Part shown: one piece after another, positions 54,379 to 63,120 of the stretch
How the letters are laid out: each line of letters begins with the position of its first letter
Numbering within the stretch: the stretch's first letter is position 1
Assembly (NCBI GenBank): GCA_947462925.1
Contig: CANHQP010000004.1
Location: 20,335-84,334 of the forward strand
Origin: Flavobacteriia bacterium
GTDB taxonomy: Bacteria > Bacteroidota > Bacteroidia > Flavobacteriales_D > Crocinitomicaceae
Direction of reading: 5' to 3'
Length of the DNA: 64,000 bases
Notes under the pieces: generated by a model
What the model was told of the DNA's origin: nothing
Seen by the model: the letters and a program-made list of their open reading frames with translations, nothing else
The model's database searches: none
Program-made: the position numbers and the translations under genes

Positions 54379-54795
54379 ATGAAGACAATTAAATTTGCAA
54401 TGGCACTTTTTGTTGCAGTTTCAATGGTGGCTTGCGGTGGAGAAGAACCTGTTACAGTTGAAAAGCCAAAAGTTGAAAAACCAGAAGATTTGGTAGTAAT
54501 TGAAAATGGACTTTACACAGAATATTATCCCGGTAAGAAGCACATCAAATTCCAAGGTCAGCAAGATGAATTTAAGCAGAGGCATGGTAGATGGACTTTC
54601 TTTTCTGAAGCTGGATTAGAGTTGTCAATCACTCATTATATTCATGGAGTAAAACATGGACATTCAATTGTTAAGTATCCAAATGGAAACTTGCACTATA
54701 TTGGTGAATACGATAATGGTAAAGAGATTGGTATTTGGAAAATGTATGATGAAAACGGGGTGAAAACCGAGACAGATTACGGTAATATTAATTAA
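54379..54795 (+). CDS. YwqK-like repeat lipoprotein
   Basis: 138 residues from ATG 54379; in-frame TTG codons upstream overlap ispB and are rejected. The signal peptide MKTIKFAMALFVAVSMVACG ends in a lipobox with Cys19. Two or three repeats follow (RHGRWTFFSEAGLELSITHY, GVKHGHSIVKYPNGNLHYIG, GKEIGIWKMYDENG), typical of YwqK/MORN-type repeats. It is presumably anchored to the outer or inner membrane facing the periplasm. The function is unknown. It sits between ispB (7 bp) and dnaG (27 bp), so all three are probably co-transcribed. Confidence 0.85.
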   Translation: MKTIKFAMALFVAVSMVACGGEEPVTVEKPKVEKPEDLVVIENGLYTEYYPGKKHIKFQGQQDEFKQRHGRWTFFSEAGLELSITHYIHGVKHGHSIVKYPNGNLHYIGEYDNGKEIGIWKMYDENGVKTETDYGNIN

Positions 54796-54822
54796 TTATA
54801 TTCACAGCTTAGTAACTCTTTA

Positions 54823-56790
54823 ATGGCAAGAATTCCTGCACATATTGTGGATGAAATAATGCAAACTGCTCGAGTTGAGGAGGTTGTTGGGGAGTTTGTG
54901 AATTTAAAACGTGCAGGTTCAAATCTTAAAGGATTAAGTCCATTTACGGATGAAAAAACGCCTTCGTTTGTTGTTTCACCAGCAAAGCAACTTTTTAAAT
55001 GCTTTTCTACAGGTAAAGGTGGTTCGGTAGTGACTTTCCTTATGGAAAAAGAGCATTTTTCTTTTCCTGAAGCACTCCGCTGGTTAGCCGATAAATATGG
55101 AATTCAACTTCCAGAAGAAGAACCACAAACTGCCGAAGAAATTGCGGCTGTTACCGAAAGAGAAAGCTTACAAATCATTAACGAATTTGCAAAAAATCAT
55201 TTTCAGCAGTCTTTGCATGAAACTGAAGAAGGAAAAGCAATAGGTTTAAGTTATTTTTTAGAAAGAGGTTTTCGTTTAGACATTATTCAAAAATTTAACC
55301 TTGGTTATTGCCTTAACAAAGGAAATGAATTTACTGAAACAGCCATTTCGAAAGGTTATAAGCTCGAATTTCTTGAAAAAGTAGGATTAGTAAAATCCAA
55401 AGATGATCGACATTTTGATTTTTTCAGAGGTAGGGTGATGTTTCCAATTCATTCTGTGACTGGAAGGGTCTTAGGTTTTGGTGGCCGTACACTTTTGGCG
55501 GATAAAAAAATTGCAAAATATTTCAATTCACCTGAAAGTATTATCTACAACAAAAGTGAAATTTTGTACGGATTGTATTTTGCAAAAGGCGACATTATAA
55601 AATACGATAATTGTTTCTTGGTTGAAGGTTATACCGATGTAATTAGCATGCACCAATCAGGTGTAACTAATGTTGTTTCCTCTTCTGGTACTTCCTTGAC
55701 ACATGGTCAAATTAAATTGATACGGAGATATACACAGAATATTACAATTTTGTATGATGGTGATTCTGCGGGCATTAAGGCTTCTTTTAGAGGGATAGAT
55801 TTGATTTTAGAGGAAGGAATGAACGTCAGGGTTGTCTTGTTTCCTGATGGAGATGATCCAGATTCTTACGCCAAAAAAGTGGGTGCGGTTGAGCTAGACA
55901 ATTATATCAAAAACAACACAAAAGATTTTTTAACTTTCAAGGCAGAGTTATTACTTGGCGAAGGAATTTCTGATCCCAGTACAAGAGTAAAACTAATTCA
56001 TGATATTGTTCATTCTATTTCGTTAATTCCTGACCAAATTACCCGATCAATCTACGCAAGTGAAATTTCTAGTCGATTTGATATTGATATTAATATCATC
56101 AATCAAGAATTAGCAAAGTTGCGAAAAGGTCAATTGTCAAAACAATTGGAAGAACCTTCACTTTCAAAATTTGTTGTGGTACCGAATGTTCCAAAGGTAC
56201 AACCTCAAATTGCTACAAAGTCTACGAAAAATTATGCTGAAGACGATTTAATTAGAATTTTAGTCAAATATGGTCATTTTGGAGTTGAAATTGATCAAAT
56301 TGATGATAAAGGTAAAGTATTTGTTCAAGAGACCACGGTTAGTGAGTTGATTTGTCATGAATTATTAAGAGATGATTTGGTTTTTAATCATCCAATATAT
56401 GCCAAAATTCACCAATTGGTTTCTGAAGGTTTGGCAGAAGGACATTGTTTTAGGCCAAGTCATTTTATAAGGCAAGAAGATCAAGAAATTGTTCGTATTG
56501 TCTCTGAAATAGAAACTGATAATTATGAATTGAGTCAGAATTGGTTAAATAAACACAATATTGATACTAATACTGAACTTGATAAATTGAAAAGTGCTGT
56601 ATTGAATGGTATTTATGCATTCAAAACAGATAAGTTGCAACAGCGAATAGACGAAATTAGATTAGAGCTAGCAGAAGTTGTCGAAATGGATGATTTCAAA
56701 AAAGTTGAAGATCTTTTGATGGAACAAATAACTTTAGAGAAAGTAAAGTCCGCATTTTCAGCTCAATTAGGTAGAATTGTATTGCGTTAA
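54823..56790 (+). CDS. dnaG: DNA primase DnaG with degenerate zinc-binding site
   Basis: A 655-residue protein. The N-terminal CHC2-type domain reads GLSPFTDEKTPSF and FKCFSTGKGG, so of the four zinc ligands only Cys60 is kept (Ser39, Thr42 and Thr63 replace Cys, His and Cys). The catalytic core has GRVMFPIHSVTGRVLGFGGR and the Toprim motifs FLVEGYTDVISMHQSG and ILYDGDSAGIKASFRG, with DDPDSYAKK. The C-terminal 150 residues should bind DnaB. It makes RNA primers at the replication fork. Loss of these ligands is, as I recall, shared by flavobacterial primases, so the gene is functional. Confidence 0.96.
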   Translation: MARIPAHIVDEIMQTARVEEVVGEFVNLKRAGSNLKGLSPFTDEKTPSFVVSPAKQLFKCFSTGKGGSVVTFLMEKEHFSFPEALRWLADKYGIQLPEEEPQTAEEIAAVTERESLQIINEFAKNHFQQSLHETEEGKAIGLSYFLERGFRLDIIQKFNLGYCLNKGNEFTETAISKGYKLEFLEKVGLVKSKDDRHFDFFRGRVMFPIHSVTGRVLGFGGRTLLADKKIAKYFNSPESIIYNKSEILYGLYFAKGDIIKYDNCFLVEGYTDVISMHQSGVTNVVSSSGTSLTHGQIKLIRRYTQNITILYDGDSAGIKASFRGIDLILEEGMNVRVVLFPDGDDPDSYAKKVGAVELDNYIKNNTKDFLTFKAELLLGEGISDPSTRVKLIHDIVHSISLIPDQITRSIYASEISSRFDIDINIINQELAKLRKGQLSKQLEEPSLSKFVVVPNVPKVQPQIATKSTKNYAEDDLIRILVKYGHFGVEIDQIDDKGKVFVQETTVSELICHELLRDDLVFNHPIYAKIHQLVSEGLAEGHCFRPSHFIRQEDQEIVRIVSEIETDNYELSQNWLNKHNIDTNTELDKLKSAVLNGIYAFKTDKLQQRIDEIRLELAEVVEMDDFKKVEDLLMEQITLEKVKSAFSAQLGRIVLR

Positions 56791-56926
56791 AACTGTTTGT
56801 TTCTTCCAATCGTATTTTGTTAAAGCGTGTTAAGACTAGATTTTCTTAAAACAATCTTGTTTTATAAAACGTTATTCATCCTGTTGTCCTTTCCTGACAA
56901 TTTTATTTCAACAAAAAAATAAATTT

Positions 56927-57580
56927 ATGAAAAAAATCGTTTTCAGTTTACTTACTATTTTGACATTTCAGTCTTGTACATCAGCAAGTGTTGTTGAACC
57001 AAAAAAAGTACAGCCAAAAGAAAAACACACCAAAGATCTGACTAAGTTACAAACAGCTTATTTCGCTAGTGGGTGCTTTTGGTGTGTCGAAGGAATCTAT
57101 GAATATACGAAAGGAGTTGAAGAAGTCGTGAGTGGTTATTCTGGTGGTGAAGAAGTCAATCCAACCTATGAATTAGTCTCTTCAGGAAGAACTCGACACG
57201 CTGAAACCGTAAAGGTTTACTATGACTCTTCAGAAATTTCCTACCAAGATTTGTTGCGTGTTTTTTTTAGTTCTCACAATCCAACAACAATTGATAGTCA
57301 GGGTCCTGACTCGGGTCCACAATACCGATCGGTGATTTTTTATCAAAATGAAATGGAGAAAAAAATGGCGAATGAATACATTCAAAAATTATTGAAAGAC
57401 AAAGTTTTTCCAAAAATTGTGACAGAAGTTACTCCACTCGTAAAGTTTTACGATGCTGAAATTTACCACCAAGATTATGAAAGATTGAACCCTAATAGTT
57501 CATACATTCAAGGTGTTTCAATTCCTCGTTTGGAACGTTACAAAGCGAAAGAACCAGATTTGATTAAGAAGGAGGAATAA
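56927..57580 (+). CDS. msrA: Peptide methionine sulfoxide reductase MsrA, lipoprotein form
   Basis: A 217-residue enzyme. The signal peptide ends in a lipobox TFQSC (Cys17), followed by a Lys-rich linker, so the enzyme is placed in the envelope. The active site is ASGCFWCVEGIYEYTKGVEE with the catalytic first Cys; GYSGGEEVNPTYELVSSGRT and EIYHQDYERLNPNS are conserved. It reduces the S-epimer of methionine sulfoxide in damaged periplasmic or outer-membrane proteins. No msrB is fused or adjacent. It precedes a bidirectional terminator. Confidence 0.95.
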   Translation: MKKIVFSLLTILTFQSCTSASVVEPKKVQPKEKHTKDLTKLQTAYFASGCFWCVEGIYEYTKGVEEVVSGYSGGEEVNPTYELVSSGRTRHAETVKVYYDSSEISYQDLLRVFFSSHNPTTIDSQGPDSGPQYRSVIFYQNEMEKKMANEYIQKLLKDKVFPKIVTEVTPLVKFYDAEIYHQDYERLNPNSSYIQGVSIPRLERYKAKEPDLIKKEE

Positions 57581-57603
57581 GTATTCAAAAGAAAATTTTA
57601 GTC

Positions 57604-57644
57604 AAAAAAAATCGCCACTCTCAATTTGAAAATGGCGATTTTTT
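57604..57644. terminator. Bidirectional terminator between msrA and glyS
   Basis: AAAATCGCCA (57608-57617) pairs with TGGCGATTTT (57633-57642) around a 15-nt loop, with A and T runs on the two sides, between convergent genes. Confidence 0.88.
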
Positions 57645-57661
57645 ATTTCTAATAAATAAAT

Positions 57662-59206
57662 TTATTTTGCTTGTTGCAACAAACTTCGAATACTTGTTTT
57701 TGCATCAATGATATTTCTCAAAGATTCAATAGAAACTCTTTCTTGCAACATGGTATCGCGGTCGCGAATTGTAACTGTGTTGTCTTCCAAAGTTTGGTGG
57801 TCAACCGTTACTGAAAATGGTGTTCCGATTGCGTCTTGTCGGCGGTATCTTTTTCCAATTGCGTCTTTTTCGTCGTATTGACACAAGAAATCAAATTTCA
57901 AATCGTCGATAATTGCCCTGGCTTTTTCTGGCAAACCATCTTTTTTAGTCAACGGCATCACAGCCACTTTATAAGGTGCTAAAGCTGGAGGAATACTCAT
58001 TACCACTCTTTCTGAACCATCTTCCAATGTTTCGTGTCGCAATGAGTTGCTCAATACAGATAAAAACATTCTATCTAGACCAACAGAAGTTTCAACGACA
58101 TACGGAACATAATTTTCGTTGATTTCTGGATCAAAAAACTGTAATTTCTTTCCAGAAAATTGTTCGTGTTGTTTTAAATCGAAATCTGTTCTTGAATGAA
58201 TTCCTTCCAATTCCTTGAATCCCATAGGGAAATCGAATTCAATATCGCAAGCTGCATTGGCGTAATGAGCCAGTTTGATGTGATCGTGCGTTCTGTATGA
58301 ATTTTCGCCTAAACCAAGTGCTTTATGCCATTTTAAACGAACATCTTTCCAGTATTCATACCATTTCATTTCTTCACCAGGACGAACAAAAAACTGCATT
58401 TCCATTTGTTCAAATTCGCGCATTCTAAAGATGAATTGACGTGCAACGATTTCATTTCTAAATGCTTTTCCAATTTGGGCAATTCCAAAAGGAATTTTCA
58501 TTCTTCCTGATTTTTGAACGTTCAAAAAATTCACAAAAATTCCTTGTGCAGTTTCAGGACGCAAGTAAATAGTAGAAGCATCTCCAGCAACAGATCCCAA
58601 TTCAGTGGAAAACATCAAATTGAATTGACGAACTTCAGTCCAGTTTTTAGAACCTGAAATTGGACAAACGATTTCTAAGTCGATGATTAATTGATAAACA
58701 CCTTCTAAATCATTGTTTCCTAAGGTTTCTTTAAAACGTGCTTCAATTTCTTGAATTTTTTGTGCGTTTCTTAAAACATTTGGATTGGTTTGTCTGAATT
58801 GTGCTTCGTCGAAATCGGCACCAAATTTTTTAATTCCTTTTTCAACTTCTTTTTCGATTTTTTGACGAATTTTTTCGACATGTTCTTCAATCAAAACATC
58901 AGCTCGGTATCTTTTTTTAGAATCTTTGTTGTCAATCAATGGGTCATTAAAAGCATCAACGTGACCAGAAGCTTTCCAAGTTGTTGGATGCATAAAAATT
59001 GCTGAATCGATTCCAACAATATTTTCATGCATTTGCACCATGGATTTCCACCAATAGGTTTTAATGTTGTTTTTCAATTCAGAACCTAATTGACCATAGT
59101 CATAAGTTGCTGCCAAACCATCATAAATTTCTGAGGATGGGAAAACAAATCCATACTCTTTCGCGTGAGAAATGACTTCTTTTAGTTTATCTTCTTTTAC
59201 TTCCAT
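57662..59206 (-). CDS. glyS: Glycyl-tRNA synthetase, homodimeric type
   Basis: 514 residues from the ATG at 59206 (MEVKEDKLKEVISHAKEYGF). An ATG 19 codons upstream would place the -7 box inside the coding region and is rejected. FVFPSSEIYDGLAATYDYGQ, AIFMHPTTWKASGHVDAFND and KKRYRADVLIEEH are hallmarks of the single-chain class II GlyRS (alpha2 type). Motif 2 is IGKAFRNEI and motif 3 lies in YVVETSVGLDRMF; the anticodon-binding domain covers the last 110 residues. It charges tRNA-Gly. It is monocistronic. Confidence 0.96.
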   Translation of the reverse strand: MEVKEDKLKEVISHAKEYGFVFPSSEIYDGLAATYDYGQLGSELKNNIKTYWWKSMVQMHENIVGIDSAIFMHPTTWKASGHVDAFNDPLIDNKDSKKRYRADVLIEEHVEKIRQKIEKEVEKGIKKFGADFDEAQFRQTNPNVLRNAQKIQEIEARFKETLGNNDLEGVYQLIIDLEIVCPISGSKNWTEVRQFNLMFSTELGSVAGDASTIYLRPETAQGIFVNFLNVQKSGRMKIPFGIAQIGKAFRNEIVARQFIFRMREFEQMEMQFFVRPGEEMKWYEYWKDVRLKWHKALGLGENSYRTHDHIKLAHYANAACDIEFDFPMGFKELEGIHSRTDFDLKQHEQFSGKKLQFFDPEINENYVPYVVETSVGLDRMFLSVLSNSLRHETLEDGSERVVMSIPPALAPYKVAVMPLTKKDGLPEKARAIIDDLKFDFLCQYDEKDAIGKRYRRQDAIGTPFSVTVDHQTLEDNTVTIRDRDTMLQERVSIESLRNIIDAKTSIRSLLQQAK

Positions 59207-59210
59207 GTTG

Positions 59211-59218
59211 CAAAGATA
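59211..59218 (-). promoter_or_regulatory. -7 box (TATCTTTG) touching the glyS start codon
   Basis: An exact TAnnTTTG on the minus strand, only 4 bp (CAAC) before the glyS ATG. Because conserved GlyRS sequence begins at that ATG, the transcript is probably leaderless. Confidence 0.55.
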
Positions 59219-59403
59219 ATTGTAATTGAATGATAATAAAATTTGAAAATTTTCCTTTTCCACAAATTTTTCAACCGCATCATTAAATTTCGGATATTTT
59301 TAGTTTCGGCACAAAAATTGTCAAGTCGGTTTCAAATCAAAAGAAATTAAATAAATTTACGCTTGTAAATATTGTTTTACTTTAAAAATTAAATAACAAA
59401 TTC

Positions 59404-60474
59404 ATGAAAAATACATTCTTAGCATTGTCTTTATTGTTTGCTTTTTTTGCAAATGCACAAAATGAGAAAACCAAAGTTCCAGCAAATGATCCTGTCTTAA
59501 CAGATGGAATCTATGCGCGATTTGAAACTTCTAAGGGAAATATTTTGATACGTTTGGAATATGAAAAAGTACCAATGACTGTTGCCAATTTTGTTGGTTT
59601 GGCGGAAGGAAATTTTACTGTTCTTGGAAAAACAATCGATAAGCCATTTTTTGATGGTTTGAAATTTCACCGTGTGATTGCGAATTTTATGATTCAAGGA
59701 GGAGATCCTGATGGAAATGGAACTGGTGGACCTGGATATCGTTTTTACGATGAAATTGACCCAACATTGAATCACAGTGGACCTGGAATTTTGTCAATGG
59801 CAAACTCTGGACCAGCGACGAATGGTAGTCAATTTTTTATTACACATGTTGCTACTCCACATTTAAATGGAAAGCACACCGTGTTTGGAAAGTTAGTAGA
59901 AGGTCAAGATGTGGTAAATGCCATTGTTCAAGATGATGTAATGAATAAAGTTACAATCATTCGTATTGGTAAAACTGCTGAAAATTGGAATGCAACTAAA
60001 ACATTCGAAATGGTTTACAATAAATTGAAATTGGTTGAAGACGAGAAGAATGCTCAGTTTGCTAAAATTGCTGCAATGACAAAAGATGAATACAAAGTTT
60101 ACATGTTGGCGCAAGTTCAAAAAAAATATCCGAATGCTAAACAGACAGCTTCAGGTTTGGTTTACGTGATAGAAAAAGAAGGTGAAGCAACAAAACCAAT
60201 AGCTGGAAGTCAAATGTCTGTTCACTATACTGGAACATTCATGGATGGAAAAAAATTCGATTCTTCCAGAGATGGCGGTACACCAATGGCATTCACATAC
60301 AAAACAAATCGTATGATTCCTGGTTTTGAAGAAGGCTTAGCAATGCTAGGAAAAGGGGGAAGAGGAATTTTCATCATTCCTTATTTTGATGCTTATGGCG
60401 CACAAGGTCGTCCTGGAGCAATTCCTCCATATTCTGATTTGGTTTTTGATTTAGAAATTATGGATTTGAAGTAA
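59404..60474 (+). CDS. Exported cyclophilin-FKBP fusion peptidyl-prolyl isomerase
   Basis: A 356-residue protein with a signal peptide MKNTFLALSLLFAFFANAQ. Residues about 35-200 are a cyclophilin domain (FHRVIANFMIQGGDPDGNGT, LSMANSGPATNGSQFFITHV with the catalytic Arg, Phe and Gln positions kept). A helical linker (to about 240) leads to an FKBP domain (SGLVYVIEKEGEATKPIAGS, VHYTGTFMDGKKFDSSRDGG, RMIPGFEEGLAMLGKGGRG). Each can isomerise X-Pro bonds, so it is probably a periplasmic folding catalyst or chaperone. Fusions of the two immunophilin families are known but uncommon. It is monocistronic, with its own terminator. Confidence 0.95.
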   Translation: MKNTFLALSLLFAFFANAQNEKTKVPANDPVLTDGIYARFETSKGNILIRLEYEKVPMTVANFVGLAEGNFTVLGKTIDKPFFDGLKFHRVIANFMIQGGDPDGNGTGGPGYRFYDEIDPTLNHSGPGILSMANSGPATNGSQFFITHVATPHLNGKHTVFGKLVEGQDVVNAIVQDDVMNKVTIIRIGKTAENWNATKTFEMVYNKLKLVEDEKNAQFAKIAAMTKDEYKVYMLAQVQKKYPNAKQTASGLVYVIEKEGEATKPIAGSQMSVHYTGTFMDGKKFDSSRDGGTPMAFTYKTNRMIPGFEEGLAMLGKGGRGIFIIPYFDAYGAQGRPGAIPPYSDLVFDLEIMDLK

Positions 60475-60491
60475 TTTCAAAATAATATTGT

Positions 60492-60522
60492 AAAAAGGGT
60501 TGATTCGTTCGACCCTTTTTTT
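60492..60522 (+). terminator. Terminator after the PPIase fusion
   Basis: AAAAAGGGTTGA and TCGACCCTTTTT form a stem with one G-T pair around a short loop, followed by T residues to 60522. Confidence 0.87.
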
Positions 60523-60574
60523 GTATCCGTTTTTTCAAATTTATGTGCAACAAAGCGTATCACCTTGAATTGAT

Positions 60575-60582
60575 TAATTTTG
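60575..60582 (+). promoter_or_regulatory. -7 box (TAATTTTG) for the SGNH hydrolase gene
   Basis: An exact TAnnTTTG, 17 bp before the ATG at 60600. No clear -33 element. Confidence 0.4.
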
Positions 60583-60599
60583 TAACAAATACATTTTCA

Positions 60600-61867
60600 T
60601 GAAGCGAATCTTTTTTTTACTGACGATTTTGGTTGTTTTTTCTTTTCAGAGCAATTTGGAAATTCCTTTTTCCGAATCCAAAACGCATTTGGTGATTGAT
60701 TTGGCGAAAGATTATATTTCAAATCCAGAAGACTTAAAATCTTTTTTTTCAAAGCTTCATTTTTTAAGGCAAAATCAAGGCGATTCTGTCGTAAAGATTT
60801 TACATCTAGGCGATTCGCATACGCAAATGGGTTATTTCCCTGGTGAAGTGAGAGATGCGCTTCAAACGAGATTTGGCGGAAAAGGAATTGGCATATTTTT
60901 TCCCAATAGTTTGTGTTTCGGTTACAATCCTGTTGGTTTAGATATTTCTTCTAAAACGCAATGGGAATGTGAGAAAGTGTTGAATTTAAAGTCTAACATA
61001 CCGCTTGGAATTGTTGGTTTAGCAATGCGTTCATCTGATTCGGTTTGTTCACTCAATATCGCTTTCAAAGACAAGAAAAAATTAGTGGAAGAATTTACCG
61101 TTTTTCATGAACAATTAGGCGAAAACATTGACGTTTATTGCGCAGATGGAAAAGTAAACACGTATACATTTTCTGCAAATTCAGCAATCACCAAAGTAGT
61201 TTTGAATCGACTAGCAGCAGAAACAGTGATTTATTTCCGAAGAAAAAAAGACAGCAAAGCTTTCGTTTTATATGGTTTGTCGGTAAATAGTGAAATATCG
61301 AAAGGAATCAACTATAACACATTCGGGGTTTCTGGCGGACAGTACAAATTTTTAGCAGAAAATGCGCCCTTGATGGTGGAACAAATGGAAGCGTTTAAGC
61401 CAGATTTATTAATTATTTCTTTGGGAACAAACGATGCTTATTTAAAGGATATAACGTCAGAAGGATATGAACAAATGTTGACTAAATTGATTCAAAGTTT
61501 GCAGCGTGTTTCCCCAAAAACAGAATTCATTTTGACCACGCCACCAGATACAGAATTCAACAAAAACAAACCTGTTTCAAGAGAAATCGTAATTCAAGGT
61601 ATTTTGAATGTTGGAAAGAAGACGCATTGTGCAGTCTGGAATTTCAACGAAGCGATGGGTGGAGAAAATACATTCAAGAAATGGCAAAAAATGAAATTAG
61701 CTAATAAAGATGGACTGCATTTTAATCCTGAAGGGTATTATTTGCAAGGACAACTTTTCAATGTAGCTTTGGCAAAAGCAATGGAAAAACAATTTCCAGG
61801 AAACGGTTGGTTGCCAGAAACCGAAAAAGTAGTGTTGAAAACATTGTATAAGTACGAGAAAAATTAG
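60600..61867 (+). CDS. SGNH/GDSL-family hydrolase, exported
   Basis: A 422-residue protein with a hydrophobic leader (KRIFFLLTILVVFSFQS). The catalytic blocks are ILHLGDSHTQMGYF (block I, nucleophile Ser near residue 72), LIISLGTNDAYL (block III Asn) and KDGLHFNPEGYYLQ (block V Asp-His). An inserted beta-rich domain (about 125-240) separates blocks I and III, as in peptidoglycan or polysaccharide O-acetyl esterases of the envelope. In Bacteroidota such genes often adjoin MBOAT acyltransferases, but none is nearby. The probable activity is deacetylation of an envelope glycan; the substrate is unknown. Confidence 0.85.
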
Positions 61868-61960
61868 AAAAAATCTAACTGTTAAGCAAAGTATTCTCTC
61901 TTTCGTCTAGTATTTACAGTCCTTAAAAAAGAAAGATTTTCTTATCGTTGCAAGAATTAT

Positions 61961-61968
61961 TACCTTTG
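61961..61968 (+). promoter_or_regulatory. -7 box (TACCTTTG) for the PTPS-folE-BI1 cluster
   Basis: An exact TAnnTTTG, 17 bp before the GTG start at 61986; predicted leader about 13 nt carrying AGAG. Confidence 0.45.
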
Positions 61969-61985
61969 TAGCCTAATATTAGAGA

Positions 61986-62417
61986 GTGAAAACGGTTTAC
62001 ATAGTAAGAAGAGAGCATTTCAATGCAGCGCATAAATTGTGGAGAGAAGATTGGAGTGCTGAAAAAAACGAGGAAGTTTTTGGAAAATGCAGCAATAAAA
62101 ACTGGCATGGTCATAATTTCAATCTTTTTGTTACTGTCAAAGGAGTTCCAAGTGAAGAGACGGGATTCATAATTGATTTGAAGGAATTGAGTCGTATTAT
62201 CAAACGCGATGTGGTTGAAACATTGGATCATAAAAATTTGAATTTGGATGTCCCATATTTAGCAGGTTTGTTGCCATCGACTGAAAATTTAATCATCAAA
62301 ATTTGGGAGATATTGGAAACGCCAATCGCAGAGGCGGGGGGTTCTTTGGCTAAGCTGAGATTGGAAGAAACTGAGAATAATTTTGTAGAATATTTTGGTG
62401 GAGCCGAACCATTTTAG
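61986..62417 (+). CDS. 6-pyruvoyl-tetrahydropterin synthase/QueD family protein
   Basis: A 143-residue protein starting at GTG (no ATG precedes the conserved REHFNAAHKL). Zinc ligands are the His in NAAHK and the two His of WHGHNF. The catalytic Cys motif is CSNKNWHGH, that is Cys-x5-HGH, the pattern of true 6-pyruvoyl-tetrahydropterin synthases; QueD enzymes carry Cys-x3-HGH. LDHKNLNLDVPYL and STENLIIKIWEIL also look strikingly like animal PTPS. The enzyme would convert dihydroneopterin triphosphate, the product of the folE enzyme encoded 102 bp downstream. A role in preQ0 synthesis remains possible. Confidence 0.88.
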   Translation: MKTVYIVRREHFNAAHKLWREDWSAEKNEEVFGKCSNKNWHGHNFNLFVTVKGVPSEETGFIIDLKELSRIIKRDVVETLDHKNLNLDVPYLAGLLPSTENLIIKIWEILETPIAEAGGSLAKLRLEETENNFVEYFGGAEPF

Positions 62418-62519
62418 TAAAAAGTTGTTCTAAGATTGATTGCGGAATTAATATCAGTAATTTTAATCTTTAATTCACCTTCATTTATTCCGTCTGAAAA
62501 CGACATTAACACCAAAATT

Positions 62520-63110
62520 ATGAAATACGACAATTACAAAGAGAACGTTACCAACGATATTGCATCAGTTTATCAAGAAGTTTTAAAAAATTTAGGCGAA
62601 GATCCTAACCGCGAAGGTTTACAGAAAACACCAGAAAGAGTTGCCAAAGCTTTACAATTTTTGACGCATGGTTATGATTTAGATCCGGCAGAAATTTTGA
62701 GAGGCGCACTTTTTCATGAAGAATATTCTGAAATGGTTATAGTGAAAGACATAGAGGTTTATTCTCTTTGCGAACACCACATGTTGCCTTTTTTCGGAAA
62801 AGCACACATTGCTTACATTCCAAATGGAACGATTGTGGGATTGAGTAAAATCCCAAGAGTAGTTGATGCCTTCGCAAGAAGATTGCAAGTTCAAGAAAGA
62901 TTAACAATTGAAATTAGAGATTGTATTCAAGCAACGCTAAATCCTTTGGGGGTTGCGGTTGTAATTGAATGTTCGCACATGTGCATGCAGATGAGAGGCG
63001 TTCAAAAGCAAAATTCTGTAACTACGTCTAGCGCATTTACAGGAGCTTTTTTAAAAAATGAGGCAACTAGAAAAGAATTTATTAATTTAGTACAAGCAAA
63101 GTTGCATTAA
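62520..63110 (+). CDS. folE: GTP cyclohydrolase I FolE
   Basis: 196 residues from ATG 62520; an in-frame TTG 28 codons upstream would add an unlikely hydrophobic start. Type I signatures are [39 protein letters not shown] (zinc Cys and His) and [20 protein letters not shown] (second zinc Cys). It converts GTP to 7,8-dihydroneopterin triphosphate, the entry to folate, tetrahydropterin and queuosine precursors. It lies between the PTPS-type gene and a BI-1 family gene in the same direction. Confidence 0.96.
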   Translation: MKYDNYKENVTNDIASVYQEVLKNLGEDPNREGLQKTPERVAKALQFLTHGYDLDPAEILRGALFHEEYSEMVIVKDIEVYSLCEHHMLPFFGKAHIAYIPNGTIVGLSKIPRVVDAFARRLQVQERLTIEIRDCIQATLNPLGVAVVIECSHMCMQMRGVQKQNSVTTSSAFTGAFLKNEATRKEFINLVQAKLH

Positions 63111-63120
63111 TAGAATAATT

